Below, piece by piece: positions 22,604 through 33,405 of a stretch of DNA of 64,000 nucleotides. The stretch is from Pseudocercospora fijiensis CIRAD86. Lineage: Eukaryota; Ascomycota; Dothideomycetes; Mycosphaerellales; Mycosphaerellaceae. The number at the start of each line of letters is the position of its first letter. The stretch's first letter is position 1. The position numbers and the translations under genes are program-made. The notes below the pieces were generated by a model, which made no database searches, had not been told where the DNA came from, and was given only the letters and a program-made list of their open reading frames with translations. The DNA lies in assembly GCF_000340215.1 (NCBI RefSeq), contig NW_006921532.1, forward strand, positions 7,158,550-7,222,549, read 5' to 3'.

Positions 22604-23455
22604 TCAAAGTCTGGGTGCCTTCCACTTCGGCTTCCGCCTCTCACTAAAAGCCCTCAATCCCTCCTGCATATTCTCCCCCTTCTGCAACTCATTCCACTCC
22701 CTCTCATTCGTAACATTAGTCGCCTCAACAACATCCGCCGTCCTCCACCCCTCCCTCAACATAGCGCGCGTACAAATTACAGAATCCGGACTAATCTCTG
22801 CAATCTCCTTCGCCCACTCAACCGCCCTCTCAAGCAATTCCCCTCCCGACACAACCTCATTAACAATCCCCCACTCGAACGCTTTCCTCGCAGAAATCAT
22901 CTTCCCCGTAAGCGCAAACTCCGAAGCACGCTGTAATCCCACAATCCGAATGAGTCGAGGCAAAGCCCCAGAATACGCCGCCAAGCCTCGTTTCGCCTCG
23001 ACGAGTCCGAATTCCGCATGATCGGCTGCGATGACGATGTCGCAGTTCAGAACACTCTCGCATCCGCCTCCAAGAGCCAGACCGTTGACTGCGGCGATTA
23101 TGGGTTTCTTGCCTCGACGGTTACTCAGGGCTTCGACGCCGGGGACATTGCCCGGGCCTAGGTTGGCGGTGTCTTGACCTCCTGCTACGGCTGCTGCGAC
23201 GTTTCGGTTCCATTCTTTGAGGTCTGCGCCCGTGGAGAATGCGCGGGTGCCGGCTCCGGTGAGGATTGCTACGGTGAGGGTTGGTTCGGAGTCGAACCAG
23301 CGGAAGATTGAGGTCATTTCTAGTAATGCGGCGCGGGAGGTGCAGTTCATGTCTTTTTCGCGGGACATGGTCATTTGGAGGACTCGTGCTGCTGGGTAGG
23401 AGAGTTTGAGGAATGATGTTGCGGGAGGTTGCTGGGAGAATGGAAGAGGGGCCAT
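22604..23455 (-). CDS. Enoyl-CoA hydratase/isomerase (crotonase) family protein
   Basis: Single-exon 283-residue protein with the crotonase fold. It has the oxyanion element FSTGADLKEW at about 73-82, the core motif LALGGGCE (Glu133) followed by NCDIVIAADHAEFGLVEAKRGL (Glu153 at the second catalytic position), and the conserved C-terminal helices. With both acidic residues present, enoyl-CoA hydration in fatty- or branched-chain acid breakdown is plausible; methylglutaconyl-CoA hydratase-type activity cannot be excluded. The C-terminus ends PRL, at best a weak peroxisomal signal; a mitochondrial presequence is not obvious. Confidence 0.87.
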   Translation of the reverse strand: MAPLPFSQQPPATSFLKLSYPAARVLQMTMSREKDMNCTSRAALLEMTSIFRWFDSEPTLTVAILTGAGTRAFSTGADLKEWNRNVAAAVAGGQDTANLGPGNVPGVEALSNRRGKKPIIAAVNGLALGGGCESVLNCDIVIAADHAEFGLVEAKRGLAAYSGALPRLIRIVGLQRASEFALTGKMISARKAFEWGIVNEVVSGGELLERAVEWAKEIAEISPDSVICTRAMLREGWRTADVVEATNVTNEREWNELQKGENMQEGLRAFSERRKPKWKAPRL

Positions 23456-23741
23456 GATGGATCTAAGAAGGATGGAAGTCCAAAGTGAATGTTCGATGTT
23501 TGCCTTGTTCCCGAGGGTATGTGTAGAGAAGGGTTTGCAGGAGTGAGAGGAGATGGATGGAAAGTGGAGTTGCTATGCGCTAACCGCATTCGACATCAAT
23601 TGTGGGTCTAGGAAATATCAAGGCATTGAATGCAAGTGGGCAGATTCGACTATAGATGAAGCGATCGACTGAAGAGAGCGCCCTTGAAAATTCAGAGATC
23701 TCCCGAAGTCTCCAGCTGTGATTGGAGCCGCTTGAGCAGAT

Positions 23742-24098
23742 CTATCGTTGACAAAAATCATCCCCTCCCTCTCCACTATCCTCACAGCCGAACATGCAAA
23801 ACGAATTGAAGGAGATCGAACCGTCTTTCGTCAGATTGCAATTGAAGAGCGTGTCATTCATGTGTTCGGCATCCGTGGGCTCGCCATTCTCATTCAGAAG
23901 CTCGATCATCCGGTTTTTGTAGCCTGGGAAACGTTAGTTTGTAGCGGGTGAGAGCAATACATGCTAGGCAATACCAAGCGCAACAAGATCGCGGCCACAG
24001 TACGAGAGACCGTTGATGCAGTATGTCTGGCGAGGCATATTGAGCGCCGAAGCTGCGATGGCAATTATTGCCAAGGAGACGAGAGAGAAATTGACCAT
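23742..24098 (-). CDS. Small secreted cysteine-rich protein (effector-like candidate)
   Basis: Two exons, 23975-24098 and 23742-23923, joined over a 51-base intron with donor GTATTG, branch ACTAACG and acceptor CCCAG. The product is 101 residues. Residues 1-20 form a hydrophobic signal peptide (LVSLAIIAIAASAL). The mature part has six cysteines at 27, 34, 70, 84, 88 and 99, with motifs YCGRDL, LFNCNL and CMFGCED. This spacing recalls a family of fungal secreted proteins of unknown function; membership is from memory of the pattern, not a search. The intron puts a stop in the first frame, so frame-based scans miss it. The function is unknown; effector or extracellular signalling roles are inferences from size, secretion signal and disulfide potential. 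Confidence 0.8.
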
Positions 24099-25244
24099 GA
24101 TGGGATGTTTGCGATTGCGTTGGTGATGTTCGTGTTGTGCTGGAGTTGAAGGGATTGACTCTAGATGTGTTGAAGAAAGTGTCAGTACTTATATTCAGCT
24201 TGACTTGGGTCCATCCTTCGACGCGTATTGCATTCCTTGTGCTTCGTTCGGCGGCTCCGTGAAACAAGTTGGTCTTGGCTCTTCATGGTGTAAGGGCACA
24301 GCTGAGATATTCCCACGACTACGAGAGTCGAAGCGGAGAAGTCATGCGGTGAGATCCATGAAGCGAGCAAGATGCGTCGAAAGCAGCCCGTGATCGAATA
24401 ATGCTTTCTGGTCCGTATCGTGAAGCTGAGGCCGTGGAAGAAGGCAGTCTTAGATTAGGCCAGGATATTTTCCTTCTCCTCGACAGGCTCATGAATAGTC
24501 CATGTTGCCTTCAAAATCTACCAAACGTTGTCCCGACGACCCATTTTCTCTGCGCTGTGATGGTCCCATGGGTTGCTTTTCTGGACAAGCGTGATGCCCG
24601 GATGGAAGTTCGACAACGTGAAAGCAGTGCATCGAGTCGGCAGAGTGCTCAAGATGGTCTGTCATAGGTTATCGCAGCTGTACGACCGGCACCGATGTCG
24701 ATACGAGGGGGAGTCATGGCACAAAGGAGAGAGGATGCGGTGAGGCTGCGATTGTGTTTGGGAAACCAGGATGCAGCCACGTGCGTTTGCTGCACGATTT
24801 CGTCACAGTCGGCCGGGATTCCCGCATGACCCTCCATCTCCAACATTATTTCTGGCGTGAGCGTGAGCATGAGCGGCGGCGCAAGTGGTGTATAGCCAGC
24901 CGCAGCCGCAGCCGCATCCGCATCCGCAGCCGAAGAGTGATCCTGAGCACAAGACAGCATACGGCTCGTCCGGAATGCGATGCGTCCACGAGTCAGCGCC
25001 ATGGCCGGACGACAACAAACGAGCCCTAGAACTACCTGTCCCTCGTCTAGAACTACCGATCCGCGATAGCAGGAAACATTCCCTGTGAATGCTCCTCCAG
25101 CCCAGGACATACAAGCTCTTGCAGCTGCCGGATAAGGACCGTGGAGGCGACGGCGAGGAAGGAGACACCTACGCCGACTTTGCGTTTTGGGGGCAGCCAA
25201 ATCGGGCTGGTATTGGAGAGCGAAGGCGTCGCGCTGCCCGCAAG
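24099..25244. other. Intergenic with hexamer repeat
   Basis: About 1.1 kb upstream of both the secreted-protein gene (minus) and the DUF676 gene (plus). An imperfect CCGCAG/CCGCAT hexamer array lies at about 24896-24936. The DUF676 frame stays open with an ATG at 25089. No other gene supported. Confidence 0.5.
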
Positions 25245-28200
25245 ATGCTGCTCGTCCATCAGGCCGGAAGCGTGAAGGTCGGAGAAGTGGTGCGATATAC
25301 GCTTACCTATACCCCGAGCAACGACCGCATACTGCCTACGCCCCAGCACCTGCATTTAAAAGTCAAGAACACATCCGCCATACCACTGCGCGCGGCCTGG
25401 GTGCATGGCCCATATGCCCTGCACGTTGCAGCGTACTCCGCCAACTTCAATCCTCACCACAAGATCGACCACCCGAAGCGGGATGGAGTGCCGGAGTATG
25501 AGCCAATGCTCAAAGCAGGGGGCAGCTGGACATCGAAGCTGCTTGTGCCAGACGACATACGCGAGACGGGAGCACATCTTGGCAAGCGCAGGAGCTACTC
25601 GCAAAACGAGCAGGCGGCAGATGGGGAGAAGGGAAACGTGACATGGATTATCGAGATTGCATCGCAGATTCTTTTCTCCAACTCCGCATCGGTAGGCTTC
25701 GAGGTGCTCGTAGGCAGAGACGAGCGCAGTCTGGAGTTAGGCTTTGCTGCCGTTGCTGGACACGGCCATGGCGCGCCCGCCCACATCAAAGAGATTCAAG
25801 GAGAGAGGGAGAGGAAGGAGGCGAGGAAGAGGGGTAATCAGCAGTATGAGGGTGTCTATTCGAAGGCGGTGAGACTGGTCGTGGAAGATACGGATACTTT
25901 GTGGGATAAGCCGCCACTGCCTTCGTGGGATGAAGACGGTAGCAGACCGAAACGCCGCAAGTCGCTGAGTAGACGGAAGAGTGAAGATACGAAGCGGCAG
26001 ATGGAGGAGGCAGCGGGTGGGAAGCCAGAGAAGCCGAAGAAGCGGAGGAATGTGCACCTGGTCATCTTGACGCATGGCCTGCACAGCAACCTAGGAGCGG
26101 ATATGCTGTTCTTGAAGGAGAGCATCGATGCAACAGTAGCGCAGGCTCGAGCAGACGCCAAGAAGCGGAAGCAAGAGCTGCGCAAGAAGCGAAAGGAAAA
26201 GTCGACAGGGCAGTCTGGCGCAGTCAAAGTCAAAGATCAACAGGACGGTGAAGAAGGAACTCATGAGACAGCAACAGCACCCTTGACGGGAGGACAGGAC
26301 GATCTCGACAACACGCCAGATCAGGATGAATCAGATGATGAAGAGGAGACGATTGTTCGTGGCTTCACAGGGAATGCAGTGCGCACGGAGAATGGCATCC
26401 AGTACCTGGGCAAGCGGCTTGCTAAGTACATCCTGAGATTCACGTATCCGGACCAGCCATTTCTTCCGGTCAAGAAGAACTTCTCTCGCAAACTCAGCGA
26501 CACCTTCACCATGAGTGACGCGGACAAAGCAAAACGAGACGGCAAGCCAGCTCACCACGGCAGTAGCATCCACACACCGCGAGAGGCCAAAAAGGCGGAA
26601 GAGCTGCCATATCACTTCACGAGTATTTCTTTCGTAGGCCACAGTCTGGGCGGTCTCATTCAGACATATGCAGTCGCATACATCCAGAAGCACAGTCCAA
26701 CATTTTTCCAGCAGATCAAGCCCATCAACTTCATCTGTATGGCATCGCCAATGCTGGGCCTGAGCAACGAGAATCCAATGTACGTCAAATTTGCGCTTGA
26801 TTTCGGACTGGTAGGGAGGACAGGACAGGATCTTGGACTCACCTGGCGGCCACCAACACTCGCAACCAAGGGCTGGCAAGCGATGATAGGAACTTTTGGC
26901 ACAGGTCCCAACCAGAAGGACAAGGATCCAAGCAACACGCAAGGCGATCCTGCTGCAAAGCCTCTGCTCAGAATCTTGCCCACTGGACCGGCGCATACGG
27001 TCCTCAAGATGTTCCGTAATCGCACCGTCTACTCGAATGTGGTCAACGATGGTATTGTGCCACTTCGCACGAGCTGTCTCCTATTTCTCGACTGGAGAGG
27101 GCTCGGCAAGGTAGAGAAAGCGAGACGAGAAAACGGCCTCATTGGCACGGTTGCAGAGTGGGGCTGGGCTGAGCTGACCGGTGCCAACTCATCTTCATTA
27201 CAGCCAAACATTCGTGCTGAACTTGCTGACGAGGATCGGGAGACTTCGCCTGCGCCAGGCAAACAAAGTGATGCCGTGCCACTACCTGCAGAAGACGAGA
27301 CTGCGGAAGATAACCGCCGCCAGACGAACAGGATTAGCTGCGAGGGCGAAGGTGAAGATACGGACACTCCTAGCAGGGCACCATCGCACATACCTAGCCG
27401 AGATTCTTCTACCACAAGGCAGCCGGCTCAGGATAAGGGCATTCTGGATACCATGATGGGCTGGTTCCGACCAAATTCTCCACCAAAGCCACCGCAGCAA
27501 ACAAAGAAGACTACAAAAGCTCTGCGGCGTGGGCAGACCATACATCATACCGAGTGGGAGGACCACGAGAACGAGGACAATGATCATCATACCACCAGCA
27601 ATCCAACGATGCGTCCACATCTGCACACGAAGCGATCATCATATCACAAGCGACCGGTCGCGACTCGTGGCGATAGCTTGACCTATACTGAGACTGGAGA
27701 AGTTGTTGCCCCACCAAAGACTTCTATCTTTGAGTCTGCCGGTGACATATTGCATCCTCCTTTGCCTAGTAAGCAATGGATCTCAGATCCCAGCACTCGT
27801 GCCAGGACGATTTTTCATGATCGAGTGTACCATCCCGAAGACATCCCTCCGCCACCTGCCAAGCGAACCAATACCAGTCGCTTGAGCCTGTCGTTCTCGA
27901 ATGACAGCAATCGACAGATCAGCTCTTCCAGCAAGATGTCCGAAGACAGTGTGAAGAGTCAGGATAGTGTAGTGACAAACACAACTGCAACGACAGCCAC
28001 TCAAGTTGATACTGGGGGCATGAAGGTTGAAGAGAAGATAGCACGAGCGTACCACCGTGATCTATCTTGGCGGAAAGTCTTGGTGAGACTAGAGCCCGAC
28101 GCACACAACAACATCATCGTCCGCCGAATGTTCGCCAACGCGTACGGCTGGCCAGTCATCAAGCACTTGTGCGACACACACTTCGCAGACACTCATGCTG

Positions 28201-28970
28201 CCAGGACCAGGGATGAAGAGGAACCTGCCAGAGAGCGTGCAAAGCCCATGAGTGCTGCAATTGATCCTGAACATGGAGAGGAAGTCGCCGGCCAGACTGA
28301 CAAGAATGTCAAACCTCGCACACAGAGTGAAACCAGAGAAGCTCGAGACGAGCTAACTTCTCTCACCGTGCAACATGATGGCATCGCACGCAGTAACAGC
28401 AAGATGAGCAATCCAAGCTCTTCATACTCTTCGGGCGGCTCGGACAGGCTCAGTAGACGGGAGTCGGGAGTCTGGGACGATGCATACTTTGAAGGCAGTG
28501 ATGGCGAAGATTCCGATGCTGTTGACGAGCGGAACGTCGTTGCAAGGATCTTGAACCCCAATGCGCCCGGCCCGAAGCAGCCAGAGTCCATCTATCGACC
28601 CGAATCTTCGACGTCAGCATCCAGCTCCCCTGAGAAGTCGCGAAGCCCGCGCACTCAGATCTACACAGATGGGCATCGTGGTCTGGCTCCCATCTCGCCG
28701 ACAGGCTCAAGGTTCAAGACCGCAAAAGAGGTGAAGGCCGCATCACCGAAACACGCGGCAAAGCCAACATTCGATGCGGCAGATGTCGACAGTCAGCGAA
28801 GCATCACCGGCAATCTCGTCGAGGAACCTGTACCGCTCAGTCCCACTAGTCCCGGAAGTCTCGCAGCAGACATAGGTCTGCGGAAAAGCGTCGATGAGCA
28901 AATTAGCCCGACCAAAGGTTCTGGTTCGAAAGACTTCGTTGCAAAAGGAGGAGGACATGGTGTGGACTAA
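25245..28970 (+). CDS. DUF676 lipase/serine esterase-like protein
   Basis: Single-exon protein of 1241 residues from the ATG at 25245, chosen because MLLVHQAGSVKVGEVVRY looks like the conserved start of this fungal family; an upstream ATG at 25089 would add 52 residues. An N-terminal beta-rich region is followed by the hydrolase domain: VHLVILTHGLHSN at about residue 275, then VGHSLGG with nucleophile Ser467, then a SPMLG segment. The yeast relatives Rog1 and Lpl1 act on phospholipids or lipid droplets, so a lipase role is likely. A long charged insertion lies between the two motifs and the C-terminal 550 residues are mostly disordered with Ser/Pro-rich stretches. Confidence 0.82.
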   Translation: MLLVHQAGSVKVGEVVRYTLTYTPSNDRILPTPQHLHLKVKNTSAIPLRAAWVHGPYALHVAAYSANFNPHHKIDHPKRDGVPEYEPMLKAGGSWTSKLLVPDDIRETGAHLGKRRSYSQNEQAADGEKGNVTWIIEIASQILFSNSASVGFEVLVGRDERSLELGFAAVAGHGHGAPAHIKEIQGERERKEARKRGNQQYEGVYSKAVRLVVEDTDTLWDKPPLPSWDEDGSRPKRRKSLSRRKSEDTKRQMEEAAGGKPEKPKKRRNVHLVILTHGLHSNLGADMLFLKESIDATVAQARADAKKRKQELRKKRKEKSTGQSGAVKVKDQQDGEEGTHETATAPLTGGQDDLDNTPDQDESDDEEETIVRGFTGNAVRTENGIQYLGKRLAKYILRFTYPDQPFLPVKKNFSRKLSDTFTMSDADKAKRDGKPAHHGSSIHTPREAKKAEELPYHFTSISFVGHSLGGLIQTYAVAYIQKHSPTFFQQIKPINFICMASPMLGLSNENPMYVKFALDFGLVGRTGQDLGLTWRPPTLATKGWQAMIGTFGTGPNQKDKDPSNTQGDPAAKPLLRILPTGPAHTVLKMFRNRTVYSNVVNDGIVPLRTSCLLFLDWRGLGKVEKARRENGLIGTVAEWGWAELTGANSSSLQPNIRAELADEDRETSPAPGKQSDAVPLPAEDETAEDNRRQTNRISCEGEGEDTDTPSRAPSHIPSRDSSTTRQPAQDKGILDTMMGWFRPNSPPKPPQQTKKTTKALRRGQTIHHTEWEDHENEDNDHHTTSNPTMRPHLHTKRSSYHKRPVATRGDSLTYTETGEVVAPPKTSIFESAGDILHPPLPSKQWISDPSTRARTIFHDRVYHPEDIPPPPAKRTNTSRLSLSFSNDSNRQISSSSKMSEDSVKSQDSVVTNTTATTATQVDTGGMKVEEKIARAYHRDLSWRKVLVRLEPDAHNNIIVRRMFANAYGWPVIKHLCDTHFADTHAARTRDEEEPARERAKPMSAAIDPEHGEEVAGQTDKNVKPRTQSETREARDELTSLTVQHDGIARSNSKMSNPSSSYSSGGSDRLSRRESGVWDDAYFEGSDGEDSDAVDERNVVARILNPNAPGPKQPESIYRPESSTSASSSPEKSRSPRTQIYTDGHRGLAPISPTGSRFKTAKEVKAASPKHAAKPTFDAADVDSQRSITGNLVEEPVPLSPTSPGSLAADIGLRKSVDEQISPTKGSGSKDFVAKGGGHGVD

Positions 28971-29082
28971 AATGATTTTTTTTCTCGCAAGAAACGGAGA
29001 CCGCTTGTCTTGTTTGGATTAGAATGTTAGATGTTCAGATATGATATGATACGATACCCATAGTCTGTTCTTAATTTCATGA

Positions 29083-29352
29083 ATGTGTTGTATTGCAGCC
29101 TCCTTCCCAGGCAGGCACTACCTACCAAACTACGAAAGACTTCCGCTCGAGGGTCCCGGTATTGTTTTGGATGTTTTCAGATCTTCCTCGTCGAAGCCGA
29201 AATCATTCTTCTCGTCGGGATCGACATCTCCACACTCTTTATATCAACAATCGAAATTTTCCGAACGCGGTCGATACATGCAACGCCTGGATTTCAATCC
29301 CGTAACCTCTGAGGGGATGCTGGTGGTGAAGACGGATGAAGAGGTGGGGTGA
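29083..29352 (+). CDS. Possible small ORF or 3' exon, hypothetical
   Basis: Frame of 89 codons with coding-like codon use and a plausible acceptor (TATTGCAG) just inside it, so it may be a 3' exon of an unseen gene or of the DUF676 gene rather than a stand-alone protein. Contains YERLPLEGPGIVLDVFRS. No domain recognised. Confidence 0.22.
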   Translation: MCCIAASFPGRHYLPNYERLPLEGPGIVLDVFRSSSSKPKSFFSSGSTSPHSLYQQSKFSERGRYMQRLDFNPVTSEGMLVVKTDEEVG

Positions 29353-29571
29353 TGGAAGTTGTGACGCGAGCGCAGGGTGCGGAGATGTTTGGAAACGATG
29401 AGGATTGGAGCGGAAGAGGACTTTTGTACATCTAGAGAAGCGTGGTGAAAAGCGTGTGCTTGCATTTGGCGGAAAGGTCAGCTGCGTCACATCGACGATA
29501 CCAGATCCACGTCGTTCCTCGAGGGCTACTGCAAACTGTCAGCACTTGAAGCTTCTATAGCTACCGGATAA

Positions 29572-29775
29572 CTCACGAAGCACACTCGTCGGGTAGAGCT
29601 TGCGCGACCGCTTCTGGCGAAGCTGGGACGGGTTGCCGAATTGGCGTTCAACGAAGACAACGGTGATCATCTGAAAGACTCGGGCTTGATCCAAGAGAGA
29701 TGCAGCAGCTATGATGTCGCTCGCAGCTTCTATGGTGCAGGTCTTTCGGTGGTCGAGAATCCACCTCAGCAGTAA
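29572..29775 (+). CDS. Coding-like fragment, no start codon
   Basis: A 67-codon frame without ATG, opening after an in-frame stop at 29569-29571 and ending in TAA. It reads as a soluble helical peptide (VELARPLLAKLGRVAEL...). It could be a last exon or a gene remnant. No family recognised. Confidence 0.2.
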   Translation, partial: LTKHTRRVELARPLLAKLGRVAELAFNEDNGDHLKDSGLIQERCSSYDVARSFYGAGLSVVENPPQQ

Positions 29776-30107
29776 AGCTATGGCATTTGATGGGCGCCCC
29801 TTGTTGAATATTGATTGGGATTCTGACAGAGCCTTTCTGAAGCCACCATATAGGTAGGCCGAGACGGTCTTTCATCCGCGCCTCATGGGATTAGCAGGGG
29901 CTATGAGTGAAGATGCAGTAAGCTTGGTGGAAACAGGGCTCGCAATCGACGATTGATCAGCTGTCGTTTCGAAGAAAGGACTGTACACTGAGCTCAGCTG
30001 TCTTTTACCTCCCGAAGCCGCCCATGCGCGGTTCATCTTCACATGCTTGCCTCCCTCTCCCTCTCCCTCAATTCCCAACCCCAATCACCCCCACCCAGCC
30101 CCTCCCC

Positions 30108-32101
30108 TCACCCCCTCAACCCCAACTCCTGAACAAAAATCTCCGCCGCCCTCTCCCCAATCACAAAAGCCGTCCCTCCAGTATTAGCCCCCACATTCTC
30201 CGGCGGAATACTCAAATCCGCCAATTTCAGATTCCCCAAACCATGCACGCTAAGCGTATGATCCACCACCCCCTTCCTATCTCTGGGTGCCATCTTACAA
30301 GTCCCCAACGAATGCCAAGTCGTCGAGATGATCTCCCGGATTTTCTGCTCGATGGCTTTATCATCTTCAGCGGTGTATTCGATCCGTTCATCATGTCCGT
30401 GTCGTGCGAGTGGACCATCGGCTTTTTCTACGACCGAGGCTTTGCTTCCTTCGGGGAATTTGTGATGGTTGGTTGCCAGTTCGCCGCGGAAGATGGGCAT
30501 GCGACGCCACATTTCGCGGGAGAGTTTGTAGGCCCAGATGTGTTTTTTCACATCGTTGTCGCCGGCGTCTTTGAGCCAGCCGGTCTCGAAGTCCGGACGG
30601 TCGGCCATGGTAGGGCCTGTGATGTGAGTGTAGCCTCGAGAGAAGGGGTAGCCGGTCCAATTTGCCTGCGAGACGTATTCGGCGTCGTCGGGCAGCATGG
30701 AGTGGTCGCCGTAGTAGCTGCGTGGAGTGTTAGCGGAAGAGAGACATGTCTGCCTCATGATTCGTATCACTCACCAGTTGTACAAAGCCATGATCATCAG
30801 CGGCCTGTCTGGAACATTCTTGAAATCTCGGTCCCAGGCCTTCCTAAATTCTGGTCCAAGAGCATCGACCTCCTCCTCCGTCGGCCTGAACTTACCCTGC
30901 CCATCCATCGCATTGGTCCCAAGTAATTCATCATTCATCCGAATTGCTTCGTCGATGTTCCATCGGCCGTCTTGGAATCCATTGATGCACTCTCTTGCCT
31001 CAAGATTAGTTCGGTACGACCACAAGCTCAAATGATGATCTTGATAATCTTCTCCCACACCAGGCAGATCCTCAATGCACTCCACACCAGCCTTTCTCAA
31101 GATTTCTGCGTTACCGACTCCCGATCGCTCTAATATGCCCGGGGTCGCGTTTGCACCGGCAGAAATGACAACAAGTTTGCTAGCTGTGACCGTTCGTTTG
31201 GCAGTGTAGGCCGTGTCGAGGAACTCTGGATTTGCCATGAATTTCGGGTTGGTCTGGTACTCGACGCCGACCGCTTTCTTGCCGTCGAAAAGTACGCGAA
31301 TGACTTGCTTCTCAGTAAGCACATGCAAGTTGGGGTAGTCGTTGCTTTGCAGCTTGGGATGCAGATAGCGATGTGCTGCATCTTGGCGTCTGCCATTTTG
31401 GCCAATATATTTGTAGTATCTTTCCACGGCATTGTTGTTGTCCAAGTTCTGGAGGTCGGAGACTTCGGGGTAACCAAGAGCCGTGGCCGTCTCGATGAAG
31501 GCGTTTTCAGACGGCTTTGATACATGTGTGCCTTTGGAGATGTTGATAGGTCCGCTGTCACCGTGTCGATCCGCGTCGCCTTTGCCGTGGTATGTCTCAA
31601 GCTGTTCGATGGTCAGTAGCTGTCAGGATAGAGGTTCGTGCTGTCTGACCTTCTTCAGGAACGGAAGCATGTCGTCCGCAGTCCACCCTTCCGCCTTCCA
31701 GGAATCAAAGTCTGACCTCTGAGCTCTTGTATACACCATCCAATTTATAGCGGAACCGCCGCCCAGAGTGCCTCCGGATGGCACGATAGGCCTTCGCCCT
31801 GCAAGCTCTTTGGACTCCTTGCCATGCCAGAAAAGTGTGAGCTTACTAGTGGGGTACAAGTTTCGTGGATACAAGGCTGGATATACAACCTCGGGGACGC
31901 CGTAGGAGTTGGGACCCTGCTCGATTACGAGAACCTTGAGGTTGCGATCGGCTTCTGCCAACCTGCCAGCGACGACGCATCCCGCAAGACCACGTGAGTC
32001 ACACGTCAGTGGGTTGATGTCACTTGTATTGGTGAGTGCTTGCCTCCTGCAATGATCACGTCGGCCTCGAAGTCGGTTGGAAGTTTAGTGTGATAAGGCA
32101 T
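30108..32101 (-). CDS. Alcohol oxidase-type GMC oxidoreductase
   Basis: Four exons, 32044-32101, about 31650-31993, 30775-31601, 30108-30717, giving about 612 residues. Exon 1 encodes DVIIAGG and exon 2 GLAGCVVAGRLAEAD, together the FAD-binding Rossmann motif. PSGGTLGGGSAINWMVYTRA is the GMC signature, and the C-terminal TWHSLGTCKMAPR...NLKVADLS-like block places it nearest fungal alcohol (methanol) oxidases, which oxidise short alcohols to aldehydes with release of hydrogen peroxide. It ends LGLRG with no clear peroxisomal signal. The last two introns are GT..AG. The first starts with GC (GAG|GCAAGC) but has no AG at the position needed to keep frame, so the exon 1-2 join is inferred from protein continuity. 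Confidence 0.78.
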
Positions 32102-33405
32102 GTCTTCTTTTCTCCTTTCCTATTCATCGATCTCGTAGAAGAACAAGAGAAAAGCGATCTCGATACATGATCGCTTTTATAGGTGACACCCAATGCCTAC
32201 CAATGGATCCATCCTCTTCGCCTCGTCACGGCAAGACTGAGCTCCACCCCCTCTCCTCGTTTGTATGCACGATGAGCACGCAGGATGGGGCCCCTCATTC
32301 TTGTCTTGGAACTGTACACCAGGATGGTAATTCGATAGCTTGGTGGAGGCCAATAGTGATGTGGGTATCCAGTACCTGTGCAGATCACTTTAGATCTGCT
32401 ATGCACCCCGCATGGGTGGACACGAGTCGAAGGATCGGCTATTCGCATTGACGGCCCACGAGCAAGTGAGGCGGTACTATTTGGGTGGTGTGCCCTCGGC
32501 CATATTCATCGTCTTCTGGGGCCTGGTCAACACCAGATCGGCTTACATCCAAGGAGAGTACAAGCTCGCGCACCCGAGAATGCACACCGTGATTGATGGA
32601 GCCGGAATGATATGAGGTGGCCAAGGTCTGGCACGTGTGTGCACACTGGGTATACAGACACACGTATGCAATGCATTTGACGCGTCTTTTCGTGTCTTGA
32701 CAGTGCTCATGTCAAACTGAGCAAAAAGTTTCCCTTCAGCACTCGCTTGGAGTAGTCGGTAACTGTCGTAAAGGATATCGTGAGGACACAAAACCCAACA
32801 TCCCTGGCAGTCTCGACCTGTCTCGATGCTGGGAAATGTCTGGTCAGCGTCTTGCCAAGCTACATGCTTGCTATCGGGCTTGGAACACATGGATCGATGG
32901 ATCGACGAGTGAGCAGAGCCGGTCATGTGCGAGATTATTGAGTCTTCGTAGTTCCCGGGAAAGACGTGTTCTTCGTTGCCGTGGATATGAGCGATCAGTT
33001 ATACCTTGATGACCAGCATGTACAATGTATTTTAGCATCAGCGCATGTGGCCCCCAAAGCGATTCTTGGCAAATCTAGACCTATCTGGTCTCTCCCCATT
33101 CCGGCGCGCGTCGCCATGCCCAAAACCTCTAGCAAGTATTCTTATGCCTTTCGTTGGAGATAAAAATGCCCGACATCTCAAGACTGTTTATGACAAGAGC
33201 TGAAGTCGTCAATTGAGACTCCACCTTAAAGCGATTCACAGCCTGTCCAACTTCCTCCTCTTAGCAAGGTTCTGCAGTGGTGCACGACATTCGCATTGCT
33301 TATATTTTGACCACACTCTGAGGCCGTCAAGCACAAGAAGATGATCCCTCCGCCCGTTCACTTTTCTACAAGAGATACAGCCTTGGCGTACATCGACAGT
33401 CTTGT
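32102..33405. other. Long intergenic region
   Basis: About 1.3 kb upstream of the alcohol-oxidase gene. Open frames on both strands are short and unsupported; a coding-like plus-strand stretch from about 33210 may belong to the hypothetical locus that follows. Confidence 0.4.

Larger units (their letters stand above)
28971..30107. other. Intergenic region between DUF676 and alcohol-oxidase genes
   Basis: Convergent 3' ends. Apart from the two weak coding-like frames listed at 29083 and 29572 I see nothing defined. T-rich sequence follows the DUF676 stop. Confidence 0.45.

Noticed and set aside
22604..23455. Peroxisomal targeting of the crotonase from its C-terminal PRL
   Set aside because: PRL is not a reliable PTS1 and no other evidence supports it.
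24649..25200. Long minus-strand frame opposite the 5' end of the DUF676 gene
   Set aside because: GC-rich, Ala-run-containing frame created by the CCGCAG hexamers and the antisense of coding sequence; no ATG context or family.
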